A stretch of DNA of 64,000 nt from Pseudomonas sp. SG20056. Lineage in GTDB: Bacteria > Pseudomonadota > Gammaproteobacteria > Pseudomonadales > Pseudomonadaceae. A program made the position numbers and the translations under genes. The stretch is from the NCBI RefSeq assembly GCF_031764535.1, contig NZ_CP134499.1:124001-188000 (forward strand), written 5' to 3'. Below are positions 27,090 through 38,677 of this stretch, one piece after another (position 1 is the first letter of the stretch; every line of letters starts with the position of its first letter). Under the pieces are notes generated by a model. It was not told where the DNA came from, did no database searches, and saw only the letters and a program-made list of their open reading frames with translations.

Positions 27090-28061
27090 ATGAAAGGTAA
27101 ATCCCTGGCATGGGCCCTGTCGGCTGCACTCGCAGGTATTACCCTGAGCAGCGCCGTACAGGCCGAAGAGAAATTCGTCACCATCGGCACCGGTGGTCAA
27201 ACCGGCGTTTATTACGTCGCTGGTCAATCGATCTGCCGCTTCCTCAATCGCGGTGCTGCTGAACACGGCATCAAGTGCAACGCCCCAGCCAGTGGCGGTG
27301 GCGTGGCTAACGTCAACGGCATCCGCAGTGGCGAATTCAATTTCGGCATCATGCAGTCGGACCACCAGTTCAAGGCCATGAAGGGCGTTGCGCCGTTCGA
27401 GAAAGAAGGCGCCATGGAGGACATCCGTGCGGTGTTCTCGCTGCAGAGTGAGGTGTTCACCATCCTCGCCCGCCGTGATGCCAACATCGCCAGCTTCGAT
27501 GACCTCAAAGGCAAGCGCGTAAACATCGGCAACCCAGGTTCCGGTCAGCGCGACACCCTGGAAGAGATCATGCAGGTCAAAGGCTGGGACCGTTCTGCGT
27601 TCTCCCTGGCGGCCGAGTTGAAGCCAGCTGAGCAGGCTTCTGCCCTGGGCGACAACAATATCGACGCGATGACCTACTTCGTTGGCCACCCTAACGGCGC
27701 CATCCAGGAAGCCACCACCACCACCGACGCGGTACTGGTACCGGTGACCGGTGCGGAAATCGACAAGCTGCTGGCTGCGAAGAGCTACTACACCAAGGCT
27801 GATATTCCAGGCGGCGTGTACAAGGGCAACGATGCGCCAACTCCGTCGATCGGCGGCAAAGCGGTGCTTTCCACCTCTGCCAAGGCCAGCCCGGACGTGG
27901 TTTACCAGCTGGTTAAGTCGGTATTCGACAACATTGATCGCTTCAAGCGCCTGCACCCTGCATTTGCCGACCTGAAAGAAGAAGACATGATCAAAGTCGG
28001 CCTCAGCGCTCCGCTGCACGAAGGCGCAGTGCGTTACTACAAAGAGCGTGGCTGGCTGTAA
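27090..28061 (+). CDS. TAXI-type TRAP transporter substrate-binding protein
   Basis: A 323-residue periplasmic protein with a 25-residue signal peptide (MKGKSLAWALSAALAGITLS, cleavage after VQA). The mature N-terminus FVTIGTGGQTGVYYVAGQSIC is the hallmark of the TAXI family of TRAP receptors; later parts (NFGIMQSDHQFKAMKG and GKRVNIGNPGSGQRDT) are also typical. TAXI receptors bind organic acids such as glutamate or 2-oxoglutarate; the ligand here is unknown. AAAAGGAG lies 7 bases upstream. The permease gene downstream is separated by a repeat and a terminator and is frameshifted. Confidence 0.92.
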   Translation: MKGKSLAWALSAALAGITLSSAVQAEEKFVTIGTGGQTGVYYVAGQSICRFLNRGAAEHGIKCNAPASGGGVANVNGIRSGEFNFGIMQSDHQFKAMKGVAPFEKEGAMEDIRAVFSLQSEVFTILARRDANIASFDDLKGKRVNIGNPGSGQRDTLEEIMQVKGWDRSAFSLAAELKPAEQASALGDNNIDAMTYFVGHPNGAIQEATTTTDAVLVPVTGAEIDKLLAAKSYYTKADIPGGVYKGNDAPTPSIGGKAVLSTSAKASPDVVYQLVKSVFDNIDRFKRLHPAFADLKEEDMIKVGLSAPLHEGAVRYYKERGWL

Positions 28062-28069
28062 AAACCTGC

Positions 28070-28219
28070 TGACGATCTGCTGCGCGTCGGTCCTGCTGCG
28101 TTGAAAACAGGCTCGGAATGCTCATGTACAGCTCGTACACTCGGCTCCCTCGCCTGCTTGACCAGCCGGAGGCTGTTACTAACGTAGCGCCTTGCATGGC
28201 TCTAGCTCGCGAGATCGTA
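28070..28219 (+). repeat. MITE-like intergenic repeat, copy C
   Basis: The shortest of the clear copies, lying 9 bp after the TAXI gene stop. It begins TGACGATCTGCTGCGCGTCGG and ends CTCGCGAGATCGT, with GTTGAAAACAGGCTCGG and AATGCTCATGTACAGC inside. The outer ACGATCT and AGATCGT are inverted copies. It separates the transporter's binding protein from its permease. Confidence 0.75.
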
Positions 28220-28277
28220 AACAGGTTTAAGACGGCCCACGCTGCCCGCCCAAACGGGCTAGTGTCTCTAGATAAGC

Positions 28278-28306
28278 AAACCCGCAGCTGCAAGGCTGCG
28301 GGTTTT
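28278..28306 (+). terminator. Intrinsic terminator/attenuator between TRAP genes
   Basis: An 11-bp stem AAACCCGCAGC (28278-28288) / GCTGCGGGTTT (28295-28305) with a 6-base loop, followed by a short T-run. It sits inside the transporter operon and would reduce permease expression relative to the binding protein, which is usual for binding-protein transporters. Confidence 0.75.
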
Positions 28307-28340
28307 GCCGTTTCCGTACTCTCGAATGCAGGTTCAACCC

Positions 28341-30889
<2,549 letters not shown>

Positions 30890-30907
30890 GTTGAGCCTGA
30901 CGCCCCT

Positions 30908-31036
30908 CCCGCTGCGCAGCTTGTTGCGCAGCGGGCTGTTGATAAGTCTCTGGGGATCAGGCTGTAGGCCTTGTAGCCATTGGCTTTGAGCGTGCTGCGC
31001 AGAAAACTGCGCAGCCCTGCGCAACAAGTTGCTCAG
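30908..31036. repeat. Nested inverted-repeat element downstream of the TRAP permease
   Basis: Most of the 302-bp gap before hcp. A hairpin CCCGCTGCGCA / TGCGCAGCGGG lies at 30908-30935, a second GCTGCGCAG / CTGCGCAGC at 30994-31015, and CTGCGCAGCTTGTTGCGCAG (30912-30931) is nearly the inverse of 31017-31036. The first hairpin may serve as the TRAP operon terminator. The paired outer ends make this look like a small mobile or recombination-derived element of about 125 bp. The rest of the gap (31037-31191) is A+T-rich and holds the hcp promoter. Confidence 0.55.
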
Positions 31037-31119
31037 CTTTTAGTGATCTGGCGCACAGTGGGTTTGAGTTCTCGCTTTAAATAATCACAAAGCATTGATT
31101 TATAAGGTTTTTATTTAAT

Positions 31120-31134
31120 TGGCATGCTTGTCGC
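31120..31134 (+). promoter_or_regulatory. Sigma54-like promoter of hcp
   Basis: TGGCATGCTTGTCGC has GG (31121-31122) and GC (31133-31134) exactly 10 bases apart, matching TGGCAC-N5-TTGC except in two positions. A T-rich tract lies just upstream. Several Pseudomonas T6SS hcp and vgrG genes are sigma54-dependent. The start of transcription would be near 31145, giving a leader of about 45 nt. Confidence 0.6.
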
Positions 31135-31191
31135 TATAGGGAGGGTTCCCGGATCACTGCAGATCCATGACCCAAGGCAAGGAAAGCACTC

Positions 31192-31710
31192 ATGCCAACA
31201 CCCGCGTATCTGTCCCTCGAAGGCACCAAACAAGGCCTGATCACTGCCGGCACCTTCACCGAAGATTCCGTCGGTAACATCTTCCAGGAAGGTCATGAAG
31301 ACCAGATCCTGGTTCAAGCCTTCAACCACCAGGTCATCATCCCGCGTGATCCGCAGTCCGGTCAGCCGACTGGCCAGCGCGTTCACAAGCCGCTGATGAT
31401 CACCAAAGTCTTCGACAAATCCTCGCCGCTGATCTTCAACTCCCTGACCTCCGGTGAGCGTCTGTCCAAGTGCCGTCTGGAGTGGTACCGCACTTCCTCC
31501 ACCGGTACTCAAGAGCACTACTTCACCATCGAGCTGGAAGATGCCGTGATCGTTGACGTGCAGTCGCGTATGCCGAACTGCCAGGATCCAGGCATGGCTC
31601 ACTTCACCCACCTCGAAGACGTGTACTTCACCTACCGCAAAATCGTCTGGACCCACGAAGTCTCCGGTACTTCCGGCTCCGACGACTGGCGTACCCCGAT
31701 CTCCGCCTAA
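31192..31710 (+). CDS. hcp: Type VI secretion tube protein Hcp
   Basis: A 172-residue protein of the Hcp1 family, the hexameric ring that stacks to form the T6SS inner tube and can carry effectors. The N-terminus PAYLSLEGTKQGLITAG and the stretch HKPLMITKVFDKSSPLIF are typical, and the C-terminus ends with the usual W-rich YFTYRKIVWTH and a short tail. AAGGAAAG lies upstream of the start. No structural T6SS genes (tssB, tssC, tssM, clpV) are in the window, so this is an orphan hcp-vgrG cluster serving a T6SS encoded elsewhere. A hairpin terminator separates it from vgrG. Confidence 0.94.
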   Translation: MPTPAYLSLEGTKQGLITAGTFTEDSVGNIFQEGHEDQILVQAFNHQVIIPRDPQSGQPTGQRVHKPLMITKVFDKSSPLIFNSLTSGERLSKCRLEWYRTSSTGTQEHYFTIELEDAVIVDVQSRMPNCQDPGMAHFTHLEDVYFTYRKIVWTHEVSGTSGSDDWRTPISA

Positions 31711-31734
31711 GCATTGGCTGAGTTCGCGTAATAC

Positions 31735-31768
31735 CGCTTCGGCCAGGCTTGTCCTGGCCGAAGCGTTT
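31735..31768 (+). terminator. Terminator between hcp and vgrG
   Basis: A perfect 13-bp stem CGCTTCGGCCAGG (31735-31747) / CCTGGCCGAAGCG (31753-31765) with a 5-base loop and a short TTT tail. It would leave hcp mRNA in excess over vgrG, in line with the many Hcp rings needed per VgrG trimer. Confidence 0.75.
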
Positions 31769-31899
31769 CTAGTGAGACCTGCGTCGCCAAACGCTGGCAG
31801 GCATCGCGCAAAATCGCGAACAGGCACGGCTTCCATGCCAAGCCTGGTTTAGAAATGCGCAGTGGTTTGATTCATGGAACGAAACGAGAGGAACAACGA

Positions 31900-33993
31900 A
31901 TGTTCGCCGCCGCCAACCAGACTCACTTCAGCCTGACGATCGAAGGCGTTAGCCACGATCTGCAGGTACTCGAATTCAACGGTCGCGAGGCGATCAGTCA
32001 GCCCTTCGAGTTCGAACTGGAGCTGGTCAGCGAACGTCCTGACCTGGATCTGGAAAGCCTGCTGCATCAGGCCGCCTTTCTCGCCTTCGATCAGGCCGGC
32101 CACGGCATTCACGGGCAGATCTACCGCGCCGCCCAGGGCGAATCCGGCAAGCGCCTGACCCGCTACCACGTGACCTTGCGCCCGCAACTGGCGTACCTGG
32201 CACACCGCACCAACCAACGCATCTTCCAGCACCTGACGGTGGAGAAGATCATCAGCCAAGTACTGCAAGAGCACGGCATTCAGGCCAACGCCTACCAATT
32301 CCAACTCGGCTCGATCTACCCCGAGCGTGAGTACTGCGTGCAGTACGACGAATCCGATCTGCACTTTGTCCAGCGCCTGTGCGAGGAAGAGGGTATTCAC
32401 TACCACTTCCAGCACAGCGAACAAGGCCACGTACTGACTTTTGGCGACGACCAAACGGCCTTCCCCAAACTCGCGCCAACCGCCTATCAGCAAGACAGCG
32501 GCCTGGTCGCTGACAAACCGGTGATCAAGCGCTTCGGCGTGCGAGTGGAAACCCGCTCGAGCCGGGTCACCCGCCGTGACTATGACTTCGAAAAACCCAA
32601 GCTGCTGATGGAGGCGGACGCCAAGAGCGCGTTCAAACCCGATCTTGAGGATTACGACTACCCCGGCCGTTTTGTCGACCGCGAGCGCGGCAAACACCTC
32701 AGCCAGCGCATTCTCGAACGCCATCGCCACGACTTCGAACGGGCGCAGGGCGACGGCGATCAGCCGCTGCTGGTCAGCGGCCACTTCCTGGCGCTGACCG
32801 AGCACCCGCGCGCCAGCTGGAACGACCTCTGGCTGCTCACTGAAATCCACCACGAAGGCAAACAGCCGCAGGTGCTGGAAGAGTCGGTGACCAGTCACGC
32901 CGAAGTCAGCGATGGCTTCCAGCAGGGCTACCGCAACCGCTTTACCGCCACGCCCTGGACCGTGCTGTATCGGCCGCCGCTCCACCACCCGAAACCGCGC
33001 ATTCTCGGCAGCCAAAGCGCGGTGGTCACCGGGCCTGCGGGTGAAGAAATCCACTGCGACCAATATGGTCGGGTCAAGGTGCAATTCTTTTGGGACCGCA
33101 TCGGTGCGGCCGACGACAAAACCAGCTGCTGGCTGCGCGTGAGCTCAAGCTGGGCCGGCGACCGTTACGGCGGCATCGCCATTCCACGGGTCGGCATGGA
33201 GGTGCTGGTCACCTTCCTCGAAGGCGACCCCGATCAACCGCTGGTCACTGGCTGCCTGTACCACGCCGAACACGTGGTGCCCTACGACCTGCCGGCGAAC
33301 AAAACCCGCAGCCTGTTTAAAACCCTCAGCAGCCCTGGCGGTGGTGGCTACAACGAACTGCGTATCGAAGATAAAAAAGGTGCCGAACAGATCTACATCC
33401 ACGCCGAGCGCGACTGGGATGAAAACATCGAGCACGACCAGAAAATCCGCATCGGCAACGAACGCCACGACACGGTCGAGGCCAACAGCTACAGCGAATT
33501 CAAAGCCGAAGAACACCGCACCACTCACCTGGACCGCAAGAGCGAAGTCAAAGCCAACGACCACCTTACCGTCGGCAACAACCAGCACATCAAGATCGGC
33601 ACCGGCCAATTTATCAACGCCGGCCAAGAGATCCACCTGTCCAGCGGTCAGAAAGTCGTACTCGAAGCCGGCAGTGAACTCACCTTCAAAGCCGCCGGCA
33701 GCTTTATCAAGCTGGATGCCAGCGGCATCACCCTGGTCGGCCCGATCATCAAAATCAACTCCGGCGGCGCGCCGGGGAGCGGGTCGGGGGCGGCGCCTAT
33801 TCTGCCGGGGATGGTTAAACCCGCGGATGCGGATGTGCCCGGCGCCGTGCTTGAACACAGGCTCAAGCAGGCGCGCTTGGCCAACAACCCGCTGGTCGAG
33901 CTTTGCCAGAAGCCTAAAGGCGGTACGCCATTGCAATGCCCATTGGCCAACTGTCCGTGTCGTGCCGCGCTTCAGGTGGGATCACAAGGATGA
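31900..33993 (+). CDS. vgrG: Type VI secretion spike protein VgrG (TssI)
   Basis: A 697-residue spike protein. The gp27-like part begins HFSLTIEGVSHDLQVLEF; the gp5-like OB region includes EEIHCDQYGRVKVQFFWDR and SSWAGDRYGGIAIPRVGMEV; a beta-helix of charged repeats follows (residues about 500-620). After this comes a tail of about 60 residues with a Cys cluster (CQKPKGGTPLQCPLANCPC) that is not part of the standard core and may bind the chaperone-effector. ATG 31900 has GAGAGGAAC upstream; the frame to 31855 is not needed. The stop overlaps the DUF4123 gene by 4 bp. Confidence 0.94.
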   Translation: MFAAANQTHFSLTIEGVSHDLQVLEFNGREAISQPFEFELELVSERPDLDLESLLHQAAFLAFDQAGHGIHGQIYRAAQGESGKRLTRYHVTLRPQLAYLAHRTNQRIFQHLTVEKIISQVLQEHGIQANAYQFQLGSIYPEREYCVQYDESDLHFVQRLCEEEGIHYHFQHSEQGHVLTFGDDQTAFPKLAPTAYQQDSGLVADKPVIKRFGVRVETRSSRVTRRDYDFEKPKLLMEADAKSAFKPDLEDYDYPGRFVDRERGKHLSQRILERHRHDFERAQGDGDQPLLVSGHFLALTEHPRASWNDLWLLTEIHHEGKQPQVLEESVTSHAEVSDGFQQGYRNRFTATPWTVLYRPPLHHPKPRILGSQSAVVTGPAGEEIHCDQYGRVKVQFFWDRIGAADDKTSCWLRVSSSWAGDRYGGIAIPRVGMEVLVTFLEGDPDQPLVTGCLYHAEHVVPYDLPANKTRSLFKTLSSPGGGGYNELRIEDKKGAEQIYIHAERDWDENIEHDQKIRIGNERHDTVEANSYSEFKAEEHRTTHLDRKSEVKANDHLTVGNNQHIKIGTGQFINAGQEIHLSSGQKVVLEAGSELTFKAAGSFIKLDASGITLVGPIIKINSGGAPGSGSGAAPILPGMVKPADADVPGAVLEHRLKQARLANNPLVELCQKPKGGTPLQCPLANCPCRAALQVGSQG

Positions 33994-34814
33994 AAATGCA
34001 TATTCAGCAGGGCTTCCCAGGCGTGACCGACAGGGCCTATTTGCTGCTGGAAAACGGCGATGAAAAGCTAGAGCGCGTCTATGTCCTGGAGCACGCACCA
34101 GAGCCCATTTATCTGTTCGCCGATACCGAACTGGCGGCTCATCAGGAGCAAGGTCCACTGCTCCTATGTTTGTCCGGCAGTGCTCTACTTGATGAATACC
34201 GCAATGCACCCAACGAATGGCGCGGCCTGCTTCTGAGCAGCCCGCAACCCCTCGAAGAGCTATTGGCGCATTTGAGGCGCATGCTGATTGTTAGCTTCGA
34301 CGGCAATCGTAAAGCCCTGCTGCGCTACTACGACCCACGCGTCGCCAGTTACTTTTTTCCCGCTTGCGATGCGGACAGCGTTACGCCCTGGCTAGGGCCT
34401 ATTCAGCAATTGATCTGGCATGGTGGCACCTGGGCCGACAGCGCCCAAGGCCTGAGCCACTGGCACAGCCTGAGCAATTTCAATGGCACCGCTGTGACCG
34501 AACAACCGCTACCGATGCCGCTCAACCAGCAGCAGACCAACGCGTTAGAGCGCCAGCAGCTCGAACACTTCACCTACGAGTGGCTACAAGGCCAATCCGG
34601 AGTGCCCTTTAGCTTGGCCTGGGATTACCTGCAGCAGGGACTGGCCGCCAGCTTCGATGAAGCTGACGCTCTGCAGGCTTATTTCGATTTGCGCACCCAA
34701 TATCCTGACCACGCCACCCACCCCATCCCCCCTGCCGGCGACACGCAGCAGCGACTGCAGCAGTTGCGTGCCTACTTGGAAGTATCGCCGACACTCAAGG
34801 AGCCCCACGCATGA
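33990..34814 (+). CDS. DUF4123 T6SS effector chaperone (Tap/TEC)
   Basis: A 274-residue cytoplasmic protein. DUF4123 features are visible in the N-terminal half: ERVYVLEHAPEPIYLF, then QGPLLLCLSGSALLDEYRN and the central HLRRMLIVSFDGNRKALLRYYDPRV. These adaptors bind a specific effector and load it onto the cognate VgrG without being secreted. The gene overlaps vgrG upstream (ATGA at 33990-33993) and the effector gene downstream (ATGA at 34811-34814), so the three are translationally coupled. A second ATG at 33996 is possible. Confidence 0.9.
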   Translation: MKMHIQQGFPGVTDRAYLLLENGDEKLERVYVLEHAPEPIYLFADTELAAHQEQGPLLLCLSGSALLDEYRNAPNEWRGLLLSSPQPLEELLAHLRRMLIVSFDGNRKALLRYYDPRVASYFFPACDADSVTPWLGPIQQLIWHGGTWADSAQGLSHWHSLSNFNGTAVTEQPLPMPLNQQQTNALERQQLEHFTYEWLQGQSGVPFSLAWDYLQQGLAASFDEADALQAYFDLRTQYPDHATHPIPPAGDTQQRLQQLRAYLEVSPTLKEPHA

Positions 34815-37800
34815 CTGCAAAAGTTGGAAGTCTGAGCGGCGGTCCGGCCTGCGAGGCCGGCAAGCTGATCGTCGAAGTCATCGGCAAGGATCACCCGCCA
34901 GGACAGCGAATTGTCATCTACGATGAAACCGACAACCAGCAGCAGGAGGCGCTGACCAAACGCCGCAAGTTGGAACCGCTGGTCGACCCGGCCTTTAGCA
35001 GTACCCTGCATATTTGGCCCTGGGACAATCAACCAACCCGCCACCTTTGGCTGGAAGTTGAAACGGAAAAAGGTGGCCCCCTATTCCTGCCACTGATGAA
35101 CGATGCCAAGGCCACGCCAAGGCAAGTCGATCAGCAATGGAACCAGATCGTACCGATTGTGCCTCTAACGCCTATGCGTAGTAGCACAAACGAAAAGGAT
35201 CAAGGCATCCCTGTCCTAGCCAGGCCCGGCTACCTCTATGTTTTTTACCGCGGCAAGCTCTGGCGCGAACTCGAAATCCGTCAGAGCGAAGGTAAGAACA
35301 CCTATCACGACATAGACGTAAAAGCCTTTCGCCAACAGGACGGGTTCTGTATCGGCCCACGTGATGCTTGCGGTAAAGGCTTGCAAGAAATCTGGCTGCC
35401 GGCCCGCTGGAATCGCAATCAAGTGAGCGACGTAGAACTTGCCTTTGCCGAGGTACAACTGCCTGCCGCTCGCCTGCACCGCCTGGAACAGGACACTAAG
35501 CTGCGCGCCCAACGTTGCCAGCGTTTCAATATGCAGGCATCCGCTCAGCAGTTTAAAAAGCTCGGTGCTGGCCCTGACGGGCGTTCCTTGGCTCAGGGAT
35601 TACTGTTGGCCATTCTCAGTCAGAATGCATCTGCCATGCAGCCTGCCGCAGAAGCCGAAGCGCGCCGCCGTAGCTTGAACAATCGAATCTTTCCCCTGAA
35701 TCTGACAGAACCGCAGCGCCTGCGTGAACCTCTGTACGAACCGCAATTTGATCATCCCACGTACTATCTGCATGATCTTGCCGGCGGCTATCCGGCGAAG
35801 TGCCACCAGGCAGCGCAGAAGCTTGTCGACGGTTACGAAGCCGGACACGCTCCCCATCTGCGCAAAGCACCGGAGCTTGACCCGCTGGCGATTTGCCTGG
35901 AGCGCAAACTGCTGGCGATGCGTCCACCGCAAGACAAAACCCAGCAAACAAAGCAGAAAGAAAAGCTCGAAGAAAGCGTCAAGAACTGGCAGGCACAACC
36001 TGCTGTTGCCGATGCGCTAGCCGATGCTCGCACCCGGCAAATCGCCGGTTTGTTGGTGGAGGACGCGGTATACCGCATGCGTCAATTGCGCGACCGCATT
36101 GAAGCCGCCCAAGCAGCGGTGAGCCTGGCCGCCGAACGCGCCAGCCTTCAGCCCCACTATGCGAGTGCACTGCTCGTGAGCAATTTCGTGCTGCCGTTGC
36201 GGATCGACGGCAAAACCAACCCGCTGAGCAGCAGCGCCAAGGCGCTGGATGCGGAGGGTCATGAACGCATCAGGCATATTCTTGCCGAGCCGCTTGGTCA
36301 CCATGCTCAAATCGCTCATGGTCAGGCGCGTAGGTGTCTGGCGAGTTGCCTCAAAGAGCCTTCCAACCAACAGACCCTGGGTGATCTGTTTTGCCTGGAC
36401 GGTTTCGACTACTTGGGCGCTTTCGCCCTGACCGGGCAATGCATGGCCAGCATGGCCAAGCGACTGAATGACCCGCTGAACCTCAGCTTTCGACGCAAGG
36501 CCACCGATCAGGAAAAGCTCCTTCTCGATATCGCCGACAACAATCGTCATCCCTTAAATGCGATGCTCTGGCCAACAGCTGACCAACAGATCTGCATGGC
36601 GTCCTACCAAAGCCCAGCGGGCAAGGAAGAGAACCTGGGCGATGGTCGTTTGCGTCCAAAGGCACTTGCTGCACTGGAAAACGCCGCACTGCCCAAGCCA
36701 GGCAAGGTGCAACTACTGGAAGCCGCTGTTCTGATCTCTGCCGCCCAGCGGGGCGACTTCAAGAGCTTGCTCGGCTTCAAGAGCTCGATTAACGCACTTA
36801 TGAGCGTACTGGGTGTATTGCAGGGTACCTTGAAGGCAGCGGAAAACGCCGTCACCACTGCCCAAGGCCGAGTCAATCAGGCGACGGCAGAAGTGGACAC
36901 CTCCGGCCGTCGTGTAGGCCAGAGCCAGGAGGTGCTGCGCAATGACGCCCGCTTGGCCCGATTGAACATATATGAAGCCAGAAGCTTTCAACTGGCTCGC
37001 ACCATGCTTCCCGAAACCCTGGGCGCAATGCGCTTCGAGCGCAGTGGCCGAGTCAATACCCGTGACCACTACATAGTGCGCCCCGACCTGTTGGGCATGA
37101 CAACAACCGGTCCAGGAACGCGCATGAATGGCACCGTGCGCGACGGGCAGGGCGGTGTAACCGCTACCAGCAATGCCAGCGAGGCCAGAGCCGCGGGCCT
37201 TCCCGCCGGTAAACAGGAACATTTACTGGTGGTATTACCGGTTCGTCATGAAACCACCCAGCGCTTGGAGCGGCTCTACCAGCAGTTGCGCGAACTCTTC
37301 CAAGCGCAAGAGAACCTTAACCGGCAGCGAACGAGCCTTGGCGAGGCAGACCGCGCTTACCAGGCGCGACTACGCAGCGGGGTATATCGCACGCTTAACT
37401 CGCCGATCATGCCTCCACTGATGATGGGATTTGAGTTGTTTAATGTGCGCGCGGAGTGGCAGGCATATGAATCGACAATTAGGTATCGCAGTAACGCGAG
37501 AGCAAATTTTGGATATGGAAGTGCCGTATATGATGCAGCTTTAGCCCTCGAACTTCTTGCCGAACGTGTGGCCCACGATACGAGAGTTATACGAATGCTA
37601 AGTGCAAGCTTGGATCGCACCCTGCTTCGTAACCGGCTTGCGGGGGGCAGGCTCTTTGCCGCCAATGTCACCACGCGGATGACCTTAGGGGCGGTGGGCG
37701 CGGTTCTGTTTACCGGGTTGAATATCTCCGATTCGATCAATGAGTTCGCCTTGGGCGACGATGCGGGCTGGGGCTATACTCTGATGGCCGCCGGCGGTGT

Positions 37801-38662
37801 CGCTACCTTCGCCAGCGCCTTTATGGTTGGTCCTGCGGCCGGCGCCCCCTTGCTGGCACTGGGGCCTGCGGGCTGGATGATCGCCATCGGCCTGGCTCTG
37901 ACCCTAGCGGGGGCAGCCCTGGTCTGGTGGCTGGACGATACCCCAGTCGAGGAGTGGCTTAAGCTTGGGCCGTTCGGTAAGGATCAGCCCGGCATTTTTA
38001 TAGACACGGTGCGCCCAGCCCATCTACTGGATGAGAAAGAGGCCTTCTATCGCCTGGTCGGTTTGTTTGCTGGCATGCATATACAGGTTGAAGCCAACCC
38101 CGAGCAAGCCAAAGCTCGTAGCAGCTACCCCATGCCCGGCCAGGAGGCCAGGCACCAAGCCATGCGCGAAGCCAATATACGTATCCAGATTGCCAGCAAC
38201 TTACCGGGACTAATCAGCTCCCTGGGGGCCAGTCAGATGCGTGTTGGCATTTGGCAGCGCTTACACCGCAGCTCTCCCAGCCCGAGGGGGGATCGCATGG
38301 TGGAAACTGTAGAGTTGCTGCCCGGCCAGAACTTCTATCTGGATACCAGCCTACCTGCGGATAAGGCAAAGCCCAAACCCGCTTATTTGTTGTATCAAGA
38401 GCAGACTCCGGCGGGGCTCGATCTGTATCTACGGCAACCGCCAACCCCACCCGCCCAGCGCAGTGGCATTAGCATTACCATGCACCGCTACAGCTGGGCC
38501 GTACGTGCGCAGGTAATTGCAGATGATGGCAAGCAGCAGTGGCATTTTCCTGCCCCGCCACCGGTAGACCCCCTGCGTTTCAATGCCAGTGAGCATGGCA
38601 AACCTAATTACACGGCAACTCAACAGGCTTTCTGGGCCGATGAACAAAGTAATCAGAACTAA
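34811..38662 (+). CDS. VasX-like T6SS effector, putative pore-forming toxin
   Basis: A 1283-residue protein. The N-terminal part includes GQRIVIYDETDNQQQ and, near residue 140, PGYLYVFYRGKLWREL, the pattern of the VasX N-terminal region found in T6SS effectors (BTH_I2691/VasX group). The middle is long, helical and charged, with probable coiled coils around residues 650-720 and 815-860. Residues about 957-1041 hold a hydrophobic domain (MTLGAVGAVLFTGL, MAAGGVATFASAFMVGPAAG, GPAGWMIAIGLALTLAGAALV) like the helical hairpin of pore-forming colicins. A soluble C-terminal domain follows. Position after vgrG and DUF4123 and before a membrane protein fits toxin and immunity. Killing activity is inferred, not shown. 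Confidence 0.82.
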   Translation: MTAKVGSLSGGPACEAGKLIVEVIGKDHPPGQRIVIYDETDNQQQEALTKRRKLEPLVDPAFSSTLHIWPWDNQPTRHLWLEVETEKGGPLFLPLMNDAKATPRQVDQQWNQIVPIVPLTPMRSSTNEKDQGIPVLARPGYLYVFYRGKLWRELEIRQSEGKNTYHDIDVKAFRQQDGFCIGPRDACGKGLQEIWLPARWNRNQVSDVELAFAEVQLPAARLHRLEQDTKLRAQRCQRFNMQASAQQFKKLGAGPDGRSLAQGLLLAILSQNASAMQPAAEAEARRRSLNNRIFPLNLTEPQRLREPLYEPQFDHPTYYLHDLAGGYPAKCHQAAQKLVDGYEAGHAPHLRKAPELDPLAICLERKLLAMRPPQDKTQQTKQKEKLEESVKNWQAQPAVADALADARTRQIAGLLVEDAVYRMRQLRDRIEAAQAAVSLAAERASLQPHYASALLVSNFVLPLRIDGKTNPLSSSAKALDAEGHERIRHILAEPLGHHAQIAHGQARRCLASCLKEPSNQQTLGDLFCLDGFDYLGAFALTGQCMASMAKRLNDPLNLSFRRKATDQEKLLLDIADNNRHPLNAMLWPTADQQICMASYQSPAGKEENLGDGRLRPKALAALENAALPKPGKVQLLEAAVLISAAQRGDFKSLLGFKSSINALMSVLGVLQGTLKAAENAVTTAQGRVNQATAEVDTSGRRVGQSQEVLRNDARLARLNIYEARSFQLARTMLPETLGAMRFERSGRVNTRDHYIVRPDLLGMTTTGPGTRMNGTVRDGQGGVTATSNASEARAAGLPAGKQEHLLVVLPVRHETTQRLERLYQQLRELFQAQENLNRQRTSLGEADRAYQARLRSGVYRTLNSPIMPPLMMGFELFNVRAEWQAYESTIRYRSNARANFGYGSAVYDAALALELLAERVAHDTRVIRMLSASLDRTLLRNRLAGGRLFAANVTTRMTLGAVGAVLFTGLNISDSINEFALGDDAGWGYTLMAAGGVATFASAFMVGPAAGAPLLALGPAGWMIAIGLALTLAGAALVWWLDDTPVEEWLKLGPFGKDQPGIFIDTVRPAHLLDEKEAFYRLVGLFAGMHIQVEANPEQAKARSSYPMPGQEARHQAMREANIRIQIASNLPGLISSLGASQMRVGIWQRLHRSSPSPRGDRMVETVELLPGQNFYLDTSLPADKAKPKPAYLLYQEQTPAGLDLYLRQPPTPPAQRSGISITMHRYSWAVRAQVIADDGKQQWHFPAPPPVDPLRFNASEHGKPNYTATQQAFWADEQSNQN

Positions 38663-38677
38663 GAGGCTGCACCTGCT

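Noticed and set aside
31849..33084. 411-codon frame antisense to vgrG
   Set aside because: It is the G+C-driven shadow of vgrG; no ribosome-binding site or recognisable domain.
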